DNA from: Aquisalinus sp.
Lineage (GTDB): Bacteria; Pseudomonadota; Alphaproteobacteria; Caulobacterales; Parvularculaceae
Direction of reading: 5' to 3'
Assembly (NCBI GenBank): GCA_022763115.1
Contig: JALEGJ010000054.1
Coordinates: 1-64,000, forward strand
DNA: 64,000 bases
A program made the position numbers and the translations under genes. The stretch's first letter is position 1. The number at the start of each line of letters is the position of its first letter. Of the stretch, positions 51,769-60,190 are shown piece after piece. Below the pieces are notes generated by a model that worked only from the letters and a program-made list of their open reading frames with translations, did no database searches and had not been told where the DNA came from.

Positions 51769-52362
51769 CTACCCGATCCTTAATGTCGTGTCGGATACGA
51801 ACTCATATGGGGGAATACCCAGATTCTCTGGCGCAGGACCTTTTCTGATGCGTCCGGCTATATCGTAATGTGAGCCATGGCAGGGGCAGAACCAGCCGTT
51901 GAAATCACCACGATTGTCGCCATCATCCGTGCCAAGAGGTACACAGCCCAGATGGGTACACACACCAAGCACCACCATCCATTCCGCGGTTGTTGCACGG
52001 TTGGCATCTGTTGCCTCTTCTGATCCGCTCAGGTTTTCATTGCGGCTCAGTTGATCCGGCAAAACGTTAACAGGTGTCTCTGCAGCCTCGGCGATCTCTG
52101 CCTCAGTCCGCCTGCGAATGAAAACAGGTTTACCCTGCCACATCACCTTGATCGCCTGGCCGACATCGACAGCAGAGAGGTCTACAGTCTTCGTTGCAAG
52201 CGCGCGTACTGAAGCATCTGGGTTCATTTGGTGGACGGCGGGTAGCACGACGCCGACACCAGCAAAGCCGGTGGCTGCAACAGCCAGCAAGTGGATAAAG
52301 TCGCGGCGTGTCTCGCCTTCCTGTTCTTCATGGCCTTGCTCGGCCTGAGTAACTGAATTCAT
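51769..52362 (-). CDS. petA: Rieske iron-sulfur protein of the bc1 complex
   Basis: A 197-residue protein. A twin-arginine signal-anchor (TRRDFIHLLAVAATGFAG) is near residues 17-35. The 2Fe-2S ligand boxes are CTHLGC and CPCHGS in the C-terminal domain. It takes electrons from ubiquinol. The start at 52362 has AGGA upstream and fits family length; an upstream start at 52464 would overlap the divergent promoter region. First gene of petABC. Confidence 0.95.
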   Translation of the reverse strand: MNSVTQAEQGHEEQEGETRRDFIHLLAVAATGFAGVGVVLPAVHQMNPDASVRALATKTVDLSAVDVGQAIKVMWQGKPVFIRRRTEAEIAEAAETPVNVLPDQLSRNENLSGSEEATDANRATTAEWMVVLGVCTHLGCVPLGTDDGDNRGDFNGWFCPCHGSHYDIAGRIRKGPAPENLGIPPYEFVSDTTLRIG

Positions 52363-52508
52363 GATTTTCCTGCAAAATTCTTCAAAATTTGATGCGGTTT
52401 GGCATGAGTTTCCCGTAAAGTCTAGGGCTACAAACAGCGCTTTTTGGCCTCTTGGTACCGGCAATCAATGCGCTCCCCGTAAACCAGAGCAACCTTCGGA
52501 AACATTCA

Positions 52509-52958
52509 ATGCACCTTGCATTATACCAGCCTGAAATAGCCCGGAATGTCGGTGCGGCAATACGTATCGCTGCATGCTTTGGCGTTACGCTGCATATAAT
52601 CGAGCCATGCGGTTTCCCGCTTAAAGACAAAGAGATTCGTAAAGTCGCAATGGATTATGGGGCACTGTCTCCTCCAACCTACCATACCTCCTGGGCCTCC
52701 TTCTCGAACTCGGTTTTACGCAGGACAAACAGATTAATTCTGCTTTCAACCAAAGACGCCAGGCCAATTTATGAGGTAGGCTTTCAGAAGGACGATATTT
52801 TGCTGATGGGGCAGGAAAGCGCCGGCGTTCCTGACAAGGTGCGCAATAGTTGCGATATCTGCGCAAGAATACCACTCGCAGAGAATGCGCGATCACTTAA
52901 TGTATCGGTCGCAGCCGGCATCACAATCGCGGAAGCAACGCGACAACTGGGCATTTAG
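52509..52958 (+). CDS. trmL: tRNA (cytidine/uridine-34-2'-O)-methyltransferase TrmL
   Basis: A 149-residue SPOUT methyltransferase that modifies the wobble base of tRNA-Leu. The N-terminal LALYQPEIARNVGAAIRIAA, the IIEPCGFPLKDKEIRKVAMDYG stretch in two parts, GQESAGVPDKV and the knot region LNVSVAAGITIAEATRQL are conserved. The start at 52509 has GGA nine bases upstream. It is divergent from petA and overlaps the convergent membrane-protein gene by 4 bp. Confidence 0.93.
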   Translation: MHLALYQPEIARNVGAAIRIAACFGVTLHIIEPCGFPLKDKEIRKVAMDYGALSPPTYHTSWASFSNSVLRRTNRLILLSTKDARPIYEVGFQKDDILLMGQESAGVPDKVRNSCDICARIPLAENARSLNVSVAAGITIAEATRQLGI

Positions 52959-53899
52959 CCAGAGGATGTCAGATATCTGTGTCTCAAGATATCAATCGCC
53001 AGATCGTCTTCGAGAATGTACCGGAAGAACTCTCCTGTTGCGTCACAGGCAAGCCTTGCATCTTCGGGCCCCTCTGGCTCTTGCCCTGACGTAATAAGAC
53101 CAACTTTCTCAACGCCCATGCGGTCAATCAGTTGATCGCTGATTTCTCCCAGTCTTTGTTCCGCAAGCATTTCATCATATTCGGGCAGAATGTCAGACGC
53201 ATCGCGAACGACAGCTGCCAGATTTTGCTGCAAGTCCTTGTGACGATCTTCGCCGATCGCGATGATATATTTATCAAAGTCAAAGTTTTTGCCCGTGACC
53301 GAACCGTATAGCCAGAGATGGCAGGTTTCCGGGTCATTGGTTGACATAACCTCGATGACTAATTTTATATTCCGGACAGCATTCAGGAGGTCCGTCTCCT
53401 GCCCGCGCGCCATGTAATAAGGGAAGGACGAATTAATCGTGTCCTGCGCTGCCTGTTGTAACTCCGAGACCAAGGCGGGCTGACCACCACGGCCATAGGC
53501 ACTGACCATTCGATCCTTCACGGTTTCGGCCCGGTTTGGTTCACGCGCCAGGACCGCCAAAAAAAATGGGTCCTGAAGGTCCTGAAGGGCCAGCTCGATA
53601 GCCTTGGCAACAGCCTCAGTATCAACAGGTTTTTTTTCCACATTTCTTTCAATCGATACAGGCGCCTGCTTTTCTTTCAGTAGGTCGGCTATGATTGGCT
53701 CTGCGTGGGGGCGAATATAATCAGGCAAAAACCAAATTGCAGCGCCGATACCCGCCAGCAGTATCACGACGGAAATAACACGCCGAACCCCCTCGCCTGC
53801 GAAAAACAATGCGGCCTTGAGCACCAGTCCAACGATCCAGCCTGCAACCAGGCCGATTCCCGCGCAGAGCACGTATATAAAGATGTTGCCCCAATCCAT
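52955..53899 (-). CDS. Hypothetical membrane protein
   Basis: A 314-residue protein with two N-terminal membrane segments (residues ~7-30 and ~38-60, the second reading VVILLAGIGAAIWFLPDYI). A largely helical soluble part of ~240 residues follows, with two Cys (PETCHLWLYG and RLACDATG). No family is recognised. It stands between trmL and hemF on the minus strand. Confidence 0.65.
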   Translation of the reverse strand: MDWGNIFIYVLCAGIGLVAGWIVGLVLKAALFFAGEGVRRVISVVILLAGIGAAIWFLPDYIRPHAEPIIADLLKEKQAPVSIERNVEKKPVDTEAVAKAIELALQDLQDPFFLAVLAREPNRAETVKDRMVSAYGRGGQPALVSELQQAAQDTINSSFPYYMARGQETDLLNAVRNIKLVIEVMSTNDPETCHLWLYGSVTGKNFDFDKYIIAIGEDRHKDLQQNLAAVVRDASDILPEYDEMLAEQRLGEISDQLIDRMGVEKVGLITSGQEPEGPEDARLACDATGEFFRYILEDDLAIDILRHRYLTSSG

Positions 53900-54040
53900 G
53901 ACAAACCCACCTATCGTGAATTATGGTTAATCTAGGCTGCATCGCCGAAAGACGCAATCTGTGCCGGGTGCCCGGATATTCAAGGTTGCGGATTGGCAAC
54001 ACCTCATTATGTTCCGGCCAGATCACCTTTGGCAGGACTT

Positions 54041-54928
54041 ATGGCGCCCGAAAGCACTATTGAAGAAAAAAAGAAACTGGCCAGCACCTGGTTCAGGACC
54101 CTGAGAGACCGGCTCTGCAGTCGGTTTGAGCAGCTTGAGGACATGGGTTCAGCAGAAGTCTATGGTAACCTCCCTGCTGGCAGATTTGCCAGAACCCCTT
54201 GGCTCAGAGGGGAAGATGATAGCGACGAAGGGGGTGGAGAAATGTCCCTCATGTGTGGTCGTGTTTTTGAGAAAGTCGGTGTCCACATATCGACCGTCTA
54301 TGGTGAGTTTTCGGAACAGTTTCGCAAGCAGATATCAGGAGCAGAAGAGGATCCGCGCTTCTGGGCATCAGGCATTTCGGTTATCGCCCATACCCGGAAC
54401 CCGCACGCACCGGCCGCTCACATGAACACCCGCATGATTGTCACGACCAAGACCTGGTTTGGTGGTGGCGGTGACCTGAACCCCATGATGAACAGCTACC
54501 GGGCAGACGAACATGAGGACACGCGCGCGTTTCATGAAGCCATGGAAAGCGCCTGTGTGAAACATGACGCCACATACTATCCAAGATTCAGGAAATGGTG
54601 CGACGAGTATTTCTTCCTGCCCCATCGCAATGAAGCGCGCGGGGTTGGTGGCATTTTCTATGATCGACATAACACGGGTGACTGGAACGCTGACTTTTCT
54701 TTCACAAAAGATGTGGGCACGGCGTTCCTGAACGGTTACGGCGATCTCGTAGAGAAAAGACTCAACCAGCCATGGACCGCAGAAGAGCGGGAAGAGCAGC
54801 TCATCCGGCGCGGTCGCTATGCAGAATTCAATCTCCTGTATGATCGTGGTACGCAGTTTGGCTTGAAAACTGGCGGCAATGTGGACTCAATTCTGTCCTC
54901 TCTCCCACCAGAAGCAAAATGGCCATAA
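54041..54928 (+). CDS. hemF: Oxygen-dependent coproporphyrinogen III oxidase
   Basis: A 295-residue HemF that converts coproporphyrinogen III to protoporphyrinogen IX with oxygen. Motifs include [61 protein letters not shown] and [20 protein letters not shown]. The start at 54041 has AGGA upstream. A strong terminator starts at its stop codon. Confidence 0.96.
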   Translation: MAPESTIEEKKKLASTWFRTLRDRLCSRFEQLEDMGSAEVYGNLPAGRFARTPWLRGEDDSDEGGGEMSLMCGRVFEKVGVHISTVYGEFSEQFRKQISGAEEDPRFWASGISVIAHTRNPHAPAAHMNTRMIVTTKTWFGGGGDLNPMMNSYRADEHEDTRAFHEAMESACVKHDATYYPRFRKWCDEYFFLPHRNEARGVGGIFYDRHNTGDWNADFSFTKDVGTAFLNGYGDLVEKRLNQPWTAEEREEQLIRRGRYAEFNLLYDRGTQFGLKTGGNVDSILSSLPPEAKWP

Positions 54929-54960
54929 AAAAGCGCCCCGAATGTTCAGGGCGCTTTTTT
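54927..54960 (+). terminator. Rho-independent terminator of hemF
   Basis: AAAAAAGCGCCC pairs with GGGCGCTTTTTT. The A-rich upstream arm makes it potentially bidirectional and able to stop the convergent gene at 54981 as well. Confidence 0.92.
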
Positions 54961-54980
54961 GTATCTCTAATATCGGATGA

Positions 54981-55460
54981 TCAGTCTCTATCACCGCTCA
55001 TGCCATTGAAGCCAGCAACGAGTGTTAGCAAGGCGAGAACACCCGCCAACCAGCCCCCCCAGGACATTTGTTCAAACTTGCCGCTCTGCAGCAGATCAAC
55101 CATGAACCACGCCACTGTTCCAGTGCTGATCCCGCCAGCGCCGGTCGTCACTACGCTCGTCAAACGGCCGATAAACGGCAAAAGCCCAATGACACCGAGA
55201 AGCCCGGCAGCCACACTAGATGCTGCAGCCGCGTAGAATGCCCAACCGAGAAGCCCACGATTTTCGTTAGGCCCACAACCCTCGACCATTGGGTTGAACT
55301 CCATATTCCGGGCACACTCCACTGAGTCCTCAATAAACATCTTGGAAGCTGTCAATTCGTTGGTGATGTCACCAGCGTACTCATCATTGACCGAAAAGCT
55401 GTAAAATGGCGCTAGCAGCAAGGTCGCCGCAAAAGCCAGTGGAAGAAAAATTCTAAACAT
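54981..55460 (-). CDS. Hypothetical membrane protein
   Basis: A 159-residue protein with an N-terminal signal or anchor (~3-20) and about three further hydrophobic stretches (GLLGWAFYAAAASSVAAGLL, LTSVVTTGAGGISTGTVAWF and WLAGVLALLTLVAGF). A loop before them holds two Cys (VECARN and EGCGPNEN). No family is recognised. It lies 121 bp downstream of the XrtA operon end; it has its own leader, so membership of that operon is doubtful. Confidence 0.6.
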   Translation of the reverse strand: MFRIFLPLAFAATLLLAPFYSFSVNDEYAGDITNELTASKMFIEDSVECARNMEFNPMVEGCGPNENRGLLGWAFYAAAASSVAAGLLGVIGLLPFIGRLTSVVTTGAGGISTGTVAWFMVDLLQSGKFEQMSWGGWLAGVLALLTLVAGFNGMSGDRD

Positions 55461-55580
55461 AAATAGACCCCGTCGTTTCCTTAACCCCCGCTAAGTGTAA
55501 TGTTAACGCGAATTAAGCTGTTCTCCAAGGGAGAAATGAGGCGGCCCCGCAGGCGTAAAATCAACTGTTTTGTAGCAATA

Positions 55581-56807
55581 TCAGTGAGTTGGGCCTAGTT
55601 TTGCGTCAATAATCTCATCAAGTTTTTGCGACAAGGGCTGCAACTGGGCAGTCCAGCTATATCTTTTTTCAATGACATCCCTCGCCCGATTACCCAGAGT
55701 CTGTCGACTGGAACCGTCTGATAGTAAACGACTGATCTCACGCATATAGGCCGTCGGACTTTCTGCAATTATAAGGTCCCGCCCCGGCGTAACACACAGC
55801 CCTTCAGCGGCACCCGGACTCGCAATAACTGCTTTTGCCATAGCCATAGCCTCTAGCACCTTATTTTGAAGGCCGCGTGCAATCTGCAATGGTGCCACAG
55901 CAACTTTTGCTCCTGAGAGCCAAGGCCGTATATCGTCCACACGTCCGGTGACTTTAACGCCGGGTAAACTCGACAGCGCTTTGACGGCAGCAACAGGGCG
56001 AGCGCCAACGATAGCCCACGTTCGCTCAGCATCCTGCTTTATCAACTCTGGCCAAACATGCTCTGCAAACCAGATCACGGCTTCTATGTTGGGCTCGTAA
56101 TCCATTGCGCCAGTGAAGACGATGCTGTTCTGCGGCACCTCACCTGCTAATTCTGCACCCGGATCGAAATAATCAATATCGACGCCATTGCCGAAAGTGC
56201 CGACCTTATATGGATCAGCTTCAGGGTGCTGTTTGACGATCGCGGCTTCTTCCGGCGTAATGAGAAAGCTGGCTGCCGACTTTTGTGTGATGATAGCCTC
56301 TGCCTCTGACAACAATCTGGCCTCACGTTGATAGATTGCCGACATCGGAAAACCCTGCCTGTCCGAATAGGCTTTCCATTTCGCGCTATCGGCATCGCAA
56401 AGATCAGTAATAACAGGGGCTGCTGCGTCAGCAGCATAAGGGAACATTGAAGAGGAAAATATCACTTCGACCTCAAGCCCTTTAGCGCGAACGCCCCTCA
56501 CCCACTCTTTCATGTCTCTGGAGGTGTAATAGGGAAAAGACAGTGGCTGACCTGAAAGTAAGCCTGAGAGGGATTTCAACTTCGCCCGTCGAGGACTGAG
56601 GCTGACTGCTTTTATTTCCGCGCAGAAGTCTTGAAGATATTCAACGTGCTGGTAATCCGCTTCATCATCAATAAAAAAACCTGCATACAGATCAAACTTC
56701 TGCGACAGTAACTTGAAAATTTGCCATGACCTGATCTTGTCACCCTTGTCAGGCGGGAAAGGTATTCTGTGAACAAGAAAAAGGGCTCTTGGCTTTTGAA
56801 TGGTCAT
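55581..56807 (-). CDS. XrtA/PEP-CTERM-system glycosyltransferase (TIGR03087-like)
   Basis: A 408-residue GT4-type glycosyltransferase. The N-terminal FLVHRIPFPPDKGDKIRSW stretch is characteristic of the TIGR03087 family found in XrtA exopolysaccharide loci. The C-terminal half has a Rossmann fold with VFTGAMDYEPNIEAVIWFAE and the nucleotide-sugar region LQIARGLQNKVLEAMAMAKA. It would add a sugar to the polymer on the cytoplasmic side. It overlaps the FemAB-like gene by 4 bp (ATGA) and ends the operon. Confidence 0.9.
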   Translation of the reverse strand: MTIQKPRALFLVHRIPFPPDKGDKIRSWQIFKLLSQKFDLYAGFFIDDEADYQHVEYLQDFCAEIKAVSLSPRRAKLKSLSGLLSGQPLSFPYYTSRDMKEWVRGVRAKGLEVEVIFSSSMFPYAADAAAPVITDLCDADSAKWKAYSDRQGFPMSAIYQREARLLSEAEAIITQKSAASFLITPEEAAIVKQHPEADPYKVGTFGNGVDIDYFDPGAELAGEVPQNSIVFTGAMDYEPNIEAVIWFAEHVWPELIKQDAERTWAIVGARPVAAVKALSSLPGVKVTGRVDDIRPWLSGAKVAVAPLQIARGLQNKVLEAMAMAKAVIASPGAAEGLCVTPGRDLIIAESPTAYMREISRLLSDGSSRQTLGNRARDVIEKRYSWTAQLQPLSQKLDEIIDAKLGPTH

Positions 56808-57886
56808 GCAAGACTGCTGGCCAGAACTGGTCCGAGACGGTTGGCAACTGGCAAGGGCAATTTCTGCCAGACTTTTGTAACCAATCGAAATTTCGGATTA
56901 TTCGGATTTACATCTGGCACTGCGTCAGCTTTCACCAGATGGTAATGATAGGAAAGTGGTTTTGGCTCGAAACCCCAATGGGTTTTATAGGCGTATGCGC
57001 CTGTGCCAACTTTTGATCGGCCAAAATCAAACTTACCACACCCCTTCTCGTGGGCGCGGCGCATCTGTTCCCAGTACAGATAATCATAAGCGTGCAACTT
57101 GCGCGCAGCAAAACCGGCACCGGCATAGTAAGGCAGAACAGTGTCACCAAAGTAAAAGCTGACAAGCGCTGCCACCGCATGGCCTTCGGCTTTAGCTACA
57201 AGTATCTCGGTTTCATCCGGGAAAGCCTCCAGAATAATTTTCAACAGCTTTTCAGGCCAGACTGGCGTACCAAGGTTCCTGACACTCTCGGCATAAAGGT
57301 TGTAAAACTCACGCGTCTGGGTGACTGACGTCACCTTCAAATCACCAGCTTCTGCCTTCTTGATTGCTTTGCGCAAATCGGCCCGCTTCTTACGCGGAAT
57401 TTGTTTCAGGTTATCGTCCCGGTCAGCGGGGATGTCGGCAACAAACCCTGCATAAACATTTGACTTGCTGTGCCAGCCTTCCGGCGCAGTGCCACCTCGC
57501 AGCTCAATATACTGCACACATTCGGCGGTGGCGATTCTTCCGGCTTTTTGAAGCAGTGCTTCTTCGGAAAAAGGATCATCCGCCAAAGCACCGCCACCAA
57601 CTGTAAAGGCTGTCGAGATCATAGATTTGCCAAAGAAAGGGCTCTTCACCAACGTCATTGGCAAAACACCTGTCATGGCACCATTATGATCTTCAGTATA
57701 TATATAATATGGCTGGTGCCCATAAGTTTTGTGAATAACATCAGACCAGCCAAACTTGTGAAAAAAACTCCCGTCTGGATGAACAGAAACATAACGGTCC
57801 CATTCTGACTGCGCGGAGCTATCAGCAATTTTCACCCTGACCTGAGTATCAGGGCTTGAACAGGACGGTTTCAGCATGGCTGTCAT
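56804..57886 (-). CDS. FemAB-like XrtA-system protein (TIGR03019-like)
   Basis: A 360-residue GNAT-fold acyl/aminoacyl transferase-like protein. Stretches include WDRYVSVHPDGSFFHKFGW near the start, a central KKRADLRKAIKKAEAGDLKV, and LHAYDYLYWEQMRRAHEKGC followed by FDFGRSKVGTGAYAYKTHWG. This family sits in most XrtA exopolysaccharide loci, with an unproven role in modifying the polymer or a linked peptide. It is coupled by 4-bp overlaps to both neighbours. Confidence 0.9.
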   Translation of the reverse strand: MTAMLKPSCSSPDTQVRVKIADSSAQSEWDRYVSVHPDGSFFHKFGWSDVIHKTYGHQPYYIYTEDHNGAMTGVLPMTLVKSPFFGKSMISTAFTVGGGALADDPFSEEALLQKAGRIATAECVQYIELRGGTAPEGWHSKSNVYAGFVADIPADRDDNLKQIPRKKRADLRKAIKKAEAGDLKVTSVTQTREFYNLYAESVRNLGTPVWPEKLLKIILEAFPDETEILVAKAEGHAVAALVSFYFGDTVLPYYAGAGFAARKLHAYDYLYWEQMRRAHEKGCGKFDFGRSKVGTGAYAYKTHWGFEPKPLSYHYHLVKADAVPDVNPNNPKFRLVTKVWQKLPLPVANRLGPVLASSLA

Positions 57887-58800
57887 GCTGCCTCCTGCAT
57901 TTCTTTTACAGGAAAGACTTCATCAATTCGGCCCCATTGCATGGCTCGCAGCAATCTCTCAAGTTTGCCTTCCATGCGATCCAGATTGAGATAATGGCGC
58001 AATCTGGATTTGCGACTGAGACCAGAAACTTTTGGCTGTTCGGGGTCTACCTCCCACGGATGGAAGTAAAATACGGCGGGCTGACCATCTGTTGATGTCA
58101 TTCGCTTCAGCAAGGCGCTGCTTATGGCATACGGCATGGCTCTGAACCATCCGCCCCCTGCGCAACTCACACGACGTCCCCCAAACAGAGTGGTAGAAAC
58201 GGGTATTTCCAGAAAATCGCTGTTTTCTTTCAGAGGCGCCCATGCGAATCGCGGGGCATCTGGCGCATTGTAATGATCATGCGCAATCGGATGAACACTG
58301 GAACTGTACAGATATCCTTCTTCGCAGAGTATCTCATGTGCCCAAGGCGAACGGTCATCAAGCGAAAAACCTGCGGCTCGAAAACCCTTCACCGGCTGCC
58401 CACTTACATCTTCAAGAATATGTTTCGTTTTGCGAATATCCGCACGAAACTCATCCGGAGATTGATCAAAAACCTTTGTATGGTCATACCCATGGCTGGC
58501 AACTTCATGCCCTCTGGCAGCAATTTCACGGATTAGTGACGGCGCTTTTTCAGCCACCCACCCAAGCGTAAAAAAAGTCCCTTTTGACTGCGTGCGATCA
58601 AATAGATCCAGAACAGTTCTGGTTGCCTGCTCAACTCGCAAAGGAATGCTGTCCCAGTCTTCACGCTTGATGACCTCACTCAGTGCCCAGACCTGAAAAT
58701 AGTCTTCGACATCTACAGATATGGCGTTCAAATCTGACCGGACTTTGACAGCGGTCGCCTCCGGAAATGTGGTAGCGCCAGACACCTTATTCTCCGCCAA
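57883..58800 (-). CDS. XrtA-system polysaccharide deacetylase
   Basis: A 305-residue NodB-fold deacetylase with a C-terminal DUF3473 part (TIGR03006-like). It begins with the metal-site motif AISVDVEDYFQVWAL (Asp pair near residues 30-32); the HEVASHGYDHTKVF motif supplies the metal-binding histidines; and FRAAGFSLDDRSPWAHEIL and YFHPWEVDPEQP follow. It would remove acetyl groups from the exported polysaccharide or its precursor. No signal peptide is seen, as is usual for this subgroup. The start overlaps the ATPase gene by 14 bp. Confidence 0.92.
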   Translation of the reverse strand: MAENKVSGATTFPEATAVKVRSDLNAISVDVEDYFQVWALSEVIKREDWDSIPLRVEQATRTVLDLFDRTQSKGTFFTLGWVAEKAPSLIREIAARGHEVASHGYDHTKVFDQSPDEFRADIRKTKHILEDVSGQPVKGFRAAGFSLDDRSPWAHEILCEEGYLYSSSVHPIAHDHYNAPDAPRFAWAPLKENSDFLEIPVSTTLFGGRRVSCAGGGWFRAMPYAISSALLKRMTSTDGQPAVFYFHPWEVDPEQPKVSGLSRKSRLRHYLNLDRMEGKLERLLRAMQWGRIDEVFPVKEMQEAA

Positions 58801-60163
58801 TCAATTCCAGCAACGTCTCATCAAAGTCTTTCAGGTAGCTGTGTAGCATCTCATTACGACGTGTTCGTACTGAATGTAGTTTCTCAATGTGATCCTGCAG
58901 ATCCGTGATATTATTCTCAACGCCCCGGATTGTGGCTTGGGCTGCCTCGGCGAGCTCGAGCATATCTTCTTTGATCTTATTTAAGGGATCATCGTTGCTA
59001 TCGGTCATATTCCCCCCGCTGTTACGTTGCTGACCTTGCATATGCGTGGCAATCTGCTCGGCGAGTTCATCAAGAGAGGCAGGTTGCGGCCTGCTCTCGG
59101 TCTCATCGGCTTTGTCCAGTCGCAGATCGTCATCTCTGAAAGGATCAGTCAAATCGTCAGACAGCCGCTGACCTTCAACTGCCTCGGGCTCAAATTCAGT
59201 ATGCGCCACAGCGTTTGGCTCCAACGATAAATCCTCATCATGAAGGGTTCTCGCCTCTGACCTGAGCGGCACAACATTATCTGCGGTCGAGACTACCTGC
59301 TGAGGTGTAACAGAAGGAGCCTTCTCTGGTTCAGAATCAAGACGATTAACGAGCTCCGCATCAAGATCAGACAAGACTGTATTCAGCACATTTTCGTCAA
59401 TCTCATCTTTCTCGTCGACTACTGTCTGCAAAAGAAGACGTTGGCATAAGGCATTGATTTTACGCGGTATTCCGCCAGTTACCTCAGCAACCCTCTTATA
59501 TGCGTTATCCGTGAAAAGAGCATTTCTGTCATCCCATCCGGAGATAGCAAGACGGTGCGTAATGTAAGCTGCAACCTCATCCTCTGTCAGAGGGCGCAAT
59601 TCGCTGGACGCAATGACGCGCTGGCGCAGTTGCTCCATCTCGGGGGAAGCCAAAAGGCGCTTCAGTTCAGGCTGTCCAACCAAGAAGACCTGCAATAAGG
59701 GCAGACCACCATAGGTGATATTGGTAAGCTGGCGGATTTCCTCGATCGCGCCAGCGGACATATTCTGCGCTTCATCAATAATCAGAAGAACCTGACGGCC
59801 CTCCTCACGCTGATCGGTGAAAAAATCTCTAAGGGCATCGATCTTGGCGACCTTGCCCTGCCCGCGCGCATCAATACGAAACGCCGACATCGTATGCTCA
59901 AGGATTTCTTCCTGACTAACTGGGCCGGGGCTGATAACAGCTGCCAGGACATTTGCATCGTTCATTTCATGGAGAAACTGCTCAATCAGGATGGATTTCC
60001 CGACGCCGGCCTCTCCCGTAATCACAACGATACCCTCAGACTGCTGCACCCCGTAAAGGAGATATGACAAGACTTTACGGTGTCGATCACTGTCGTAATA
60101 GAAGGATGCATCCGTGCTCAGACGGAAGGGCGCTCTTTCCAGATTAAAGTATTCTTCAATCAT
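58787..60163 (-). CDS. XrtA-system AAA ATPase (TIGR03015-like) with long C-terminal extension
   Basis: A 458-residue protein. Residues ~1-265 are an ExeA/GspA-like AAA ATPase: YFNLERAPFRLSTDASFYYD at the start, Walker A GEAGVGKS (~50-57), Walker B VLLIIDEAQNMS (~127-138) and a sensor region GGLPLLQVFLVGQPELKRLL. The last ~190 residues are an acidic, low-complexity stretch followed by a predicted coiled-coil (MLELAEAAQATIRGVENNIT, then an Arg-rich helix). That extension is longer than is usual for the family. It may sense or move components of the export machine. Confidence 0.88.
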   Translation of the reverse strand: MIEEYFNLERAPFRLSTDASFYYDSDRHRKVLSYLLYGVQQSEGIVVITGEAGVGKSILIEQFLHEMNDANVLAAVISPGPVSQEEILEHTMSAFRIDARGQGKVAKIDALRDFFTDQREEGRQVLLIIDEAQNMSAGAIEEIRQLTNITYGGLPLLQVFLVGQPELKRLLASPEMEQLRQRVIASSELRPLTEDEVAAYITHRLAISGWDDRNALFTDNAYKRVAEVTGGIPRKINALCQRLLLQTVVDEKDEIDENVLNTVLSDLDAELVNRLDSEPEKAPSVTPQQVVSTADNVVPLRSEARTLHDEDLSLEPNAVAHTEFEPEAVEGQRLSDDLTDPFRDDDLRLDKADETESRPQPASLDELAEQIATHMQGQQRNSGGNMTDSNDDPLNKIKEDMLELAEAAQATIRGVENNITDLQDHIEKLHSVRTRRNEMLHSYLKDFDETLLELIGGE

Positions 60164-60190
60164 TTTAGGTCCCGGCAGGGATAACCCGCC

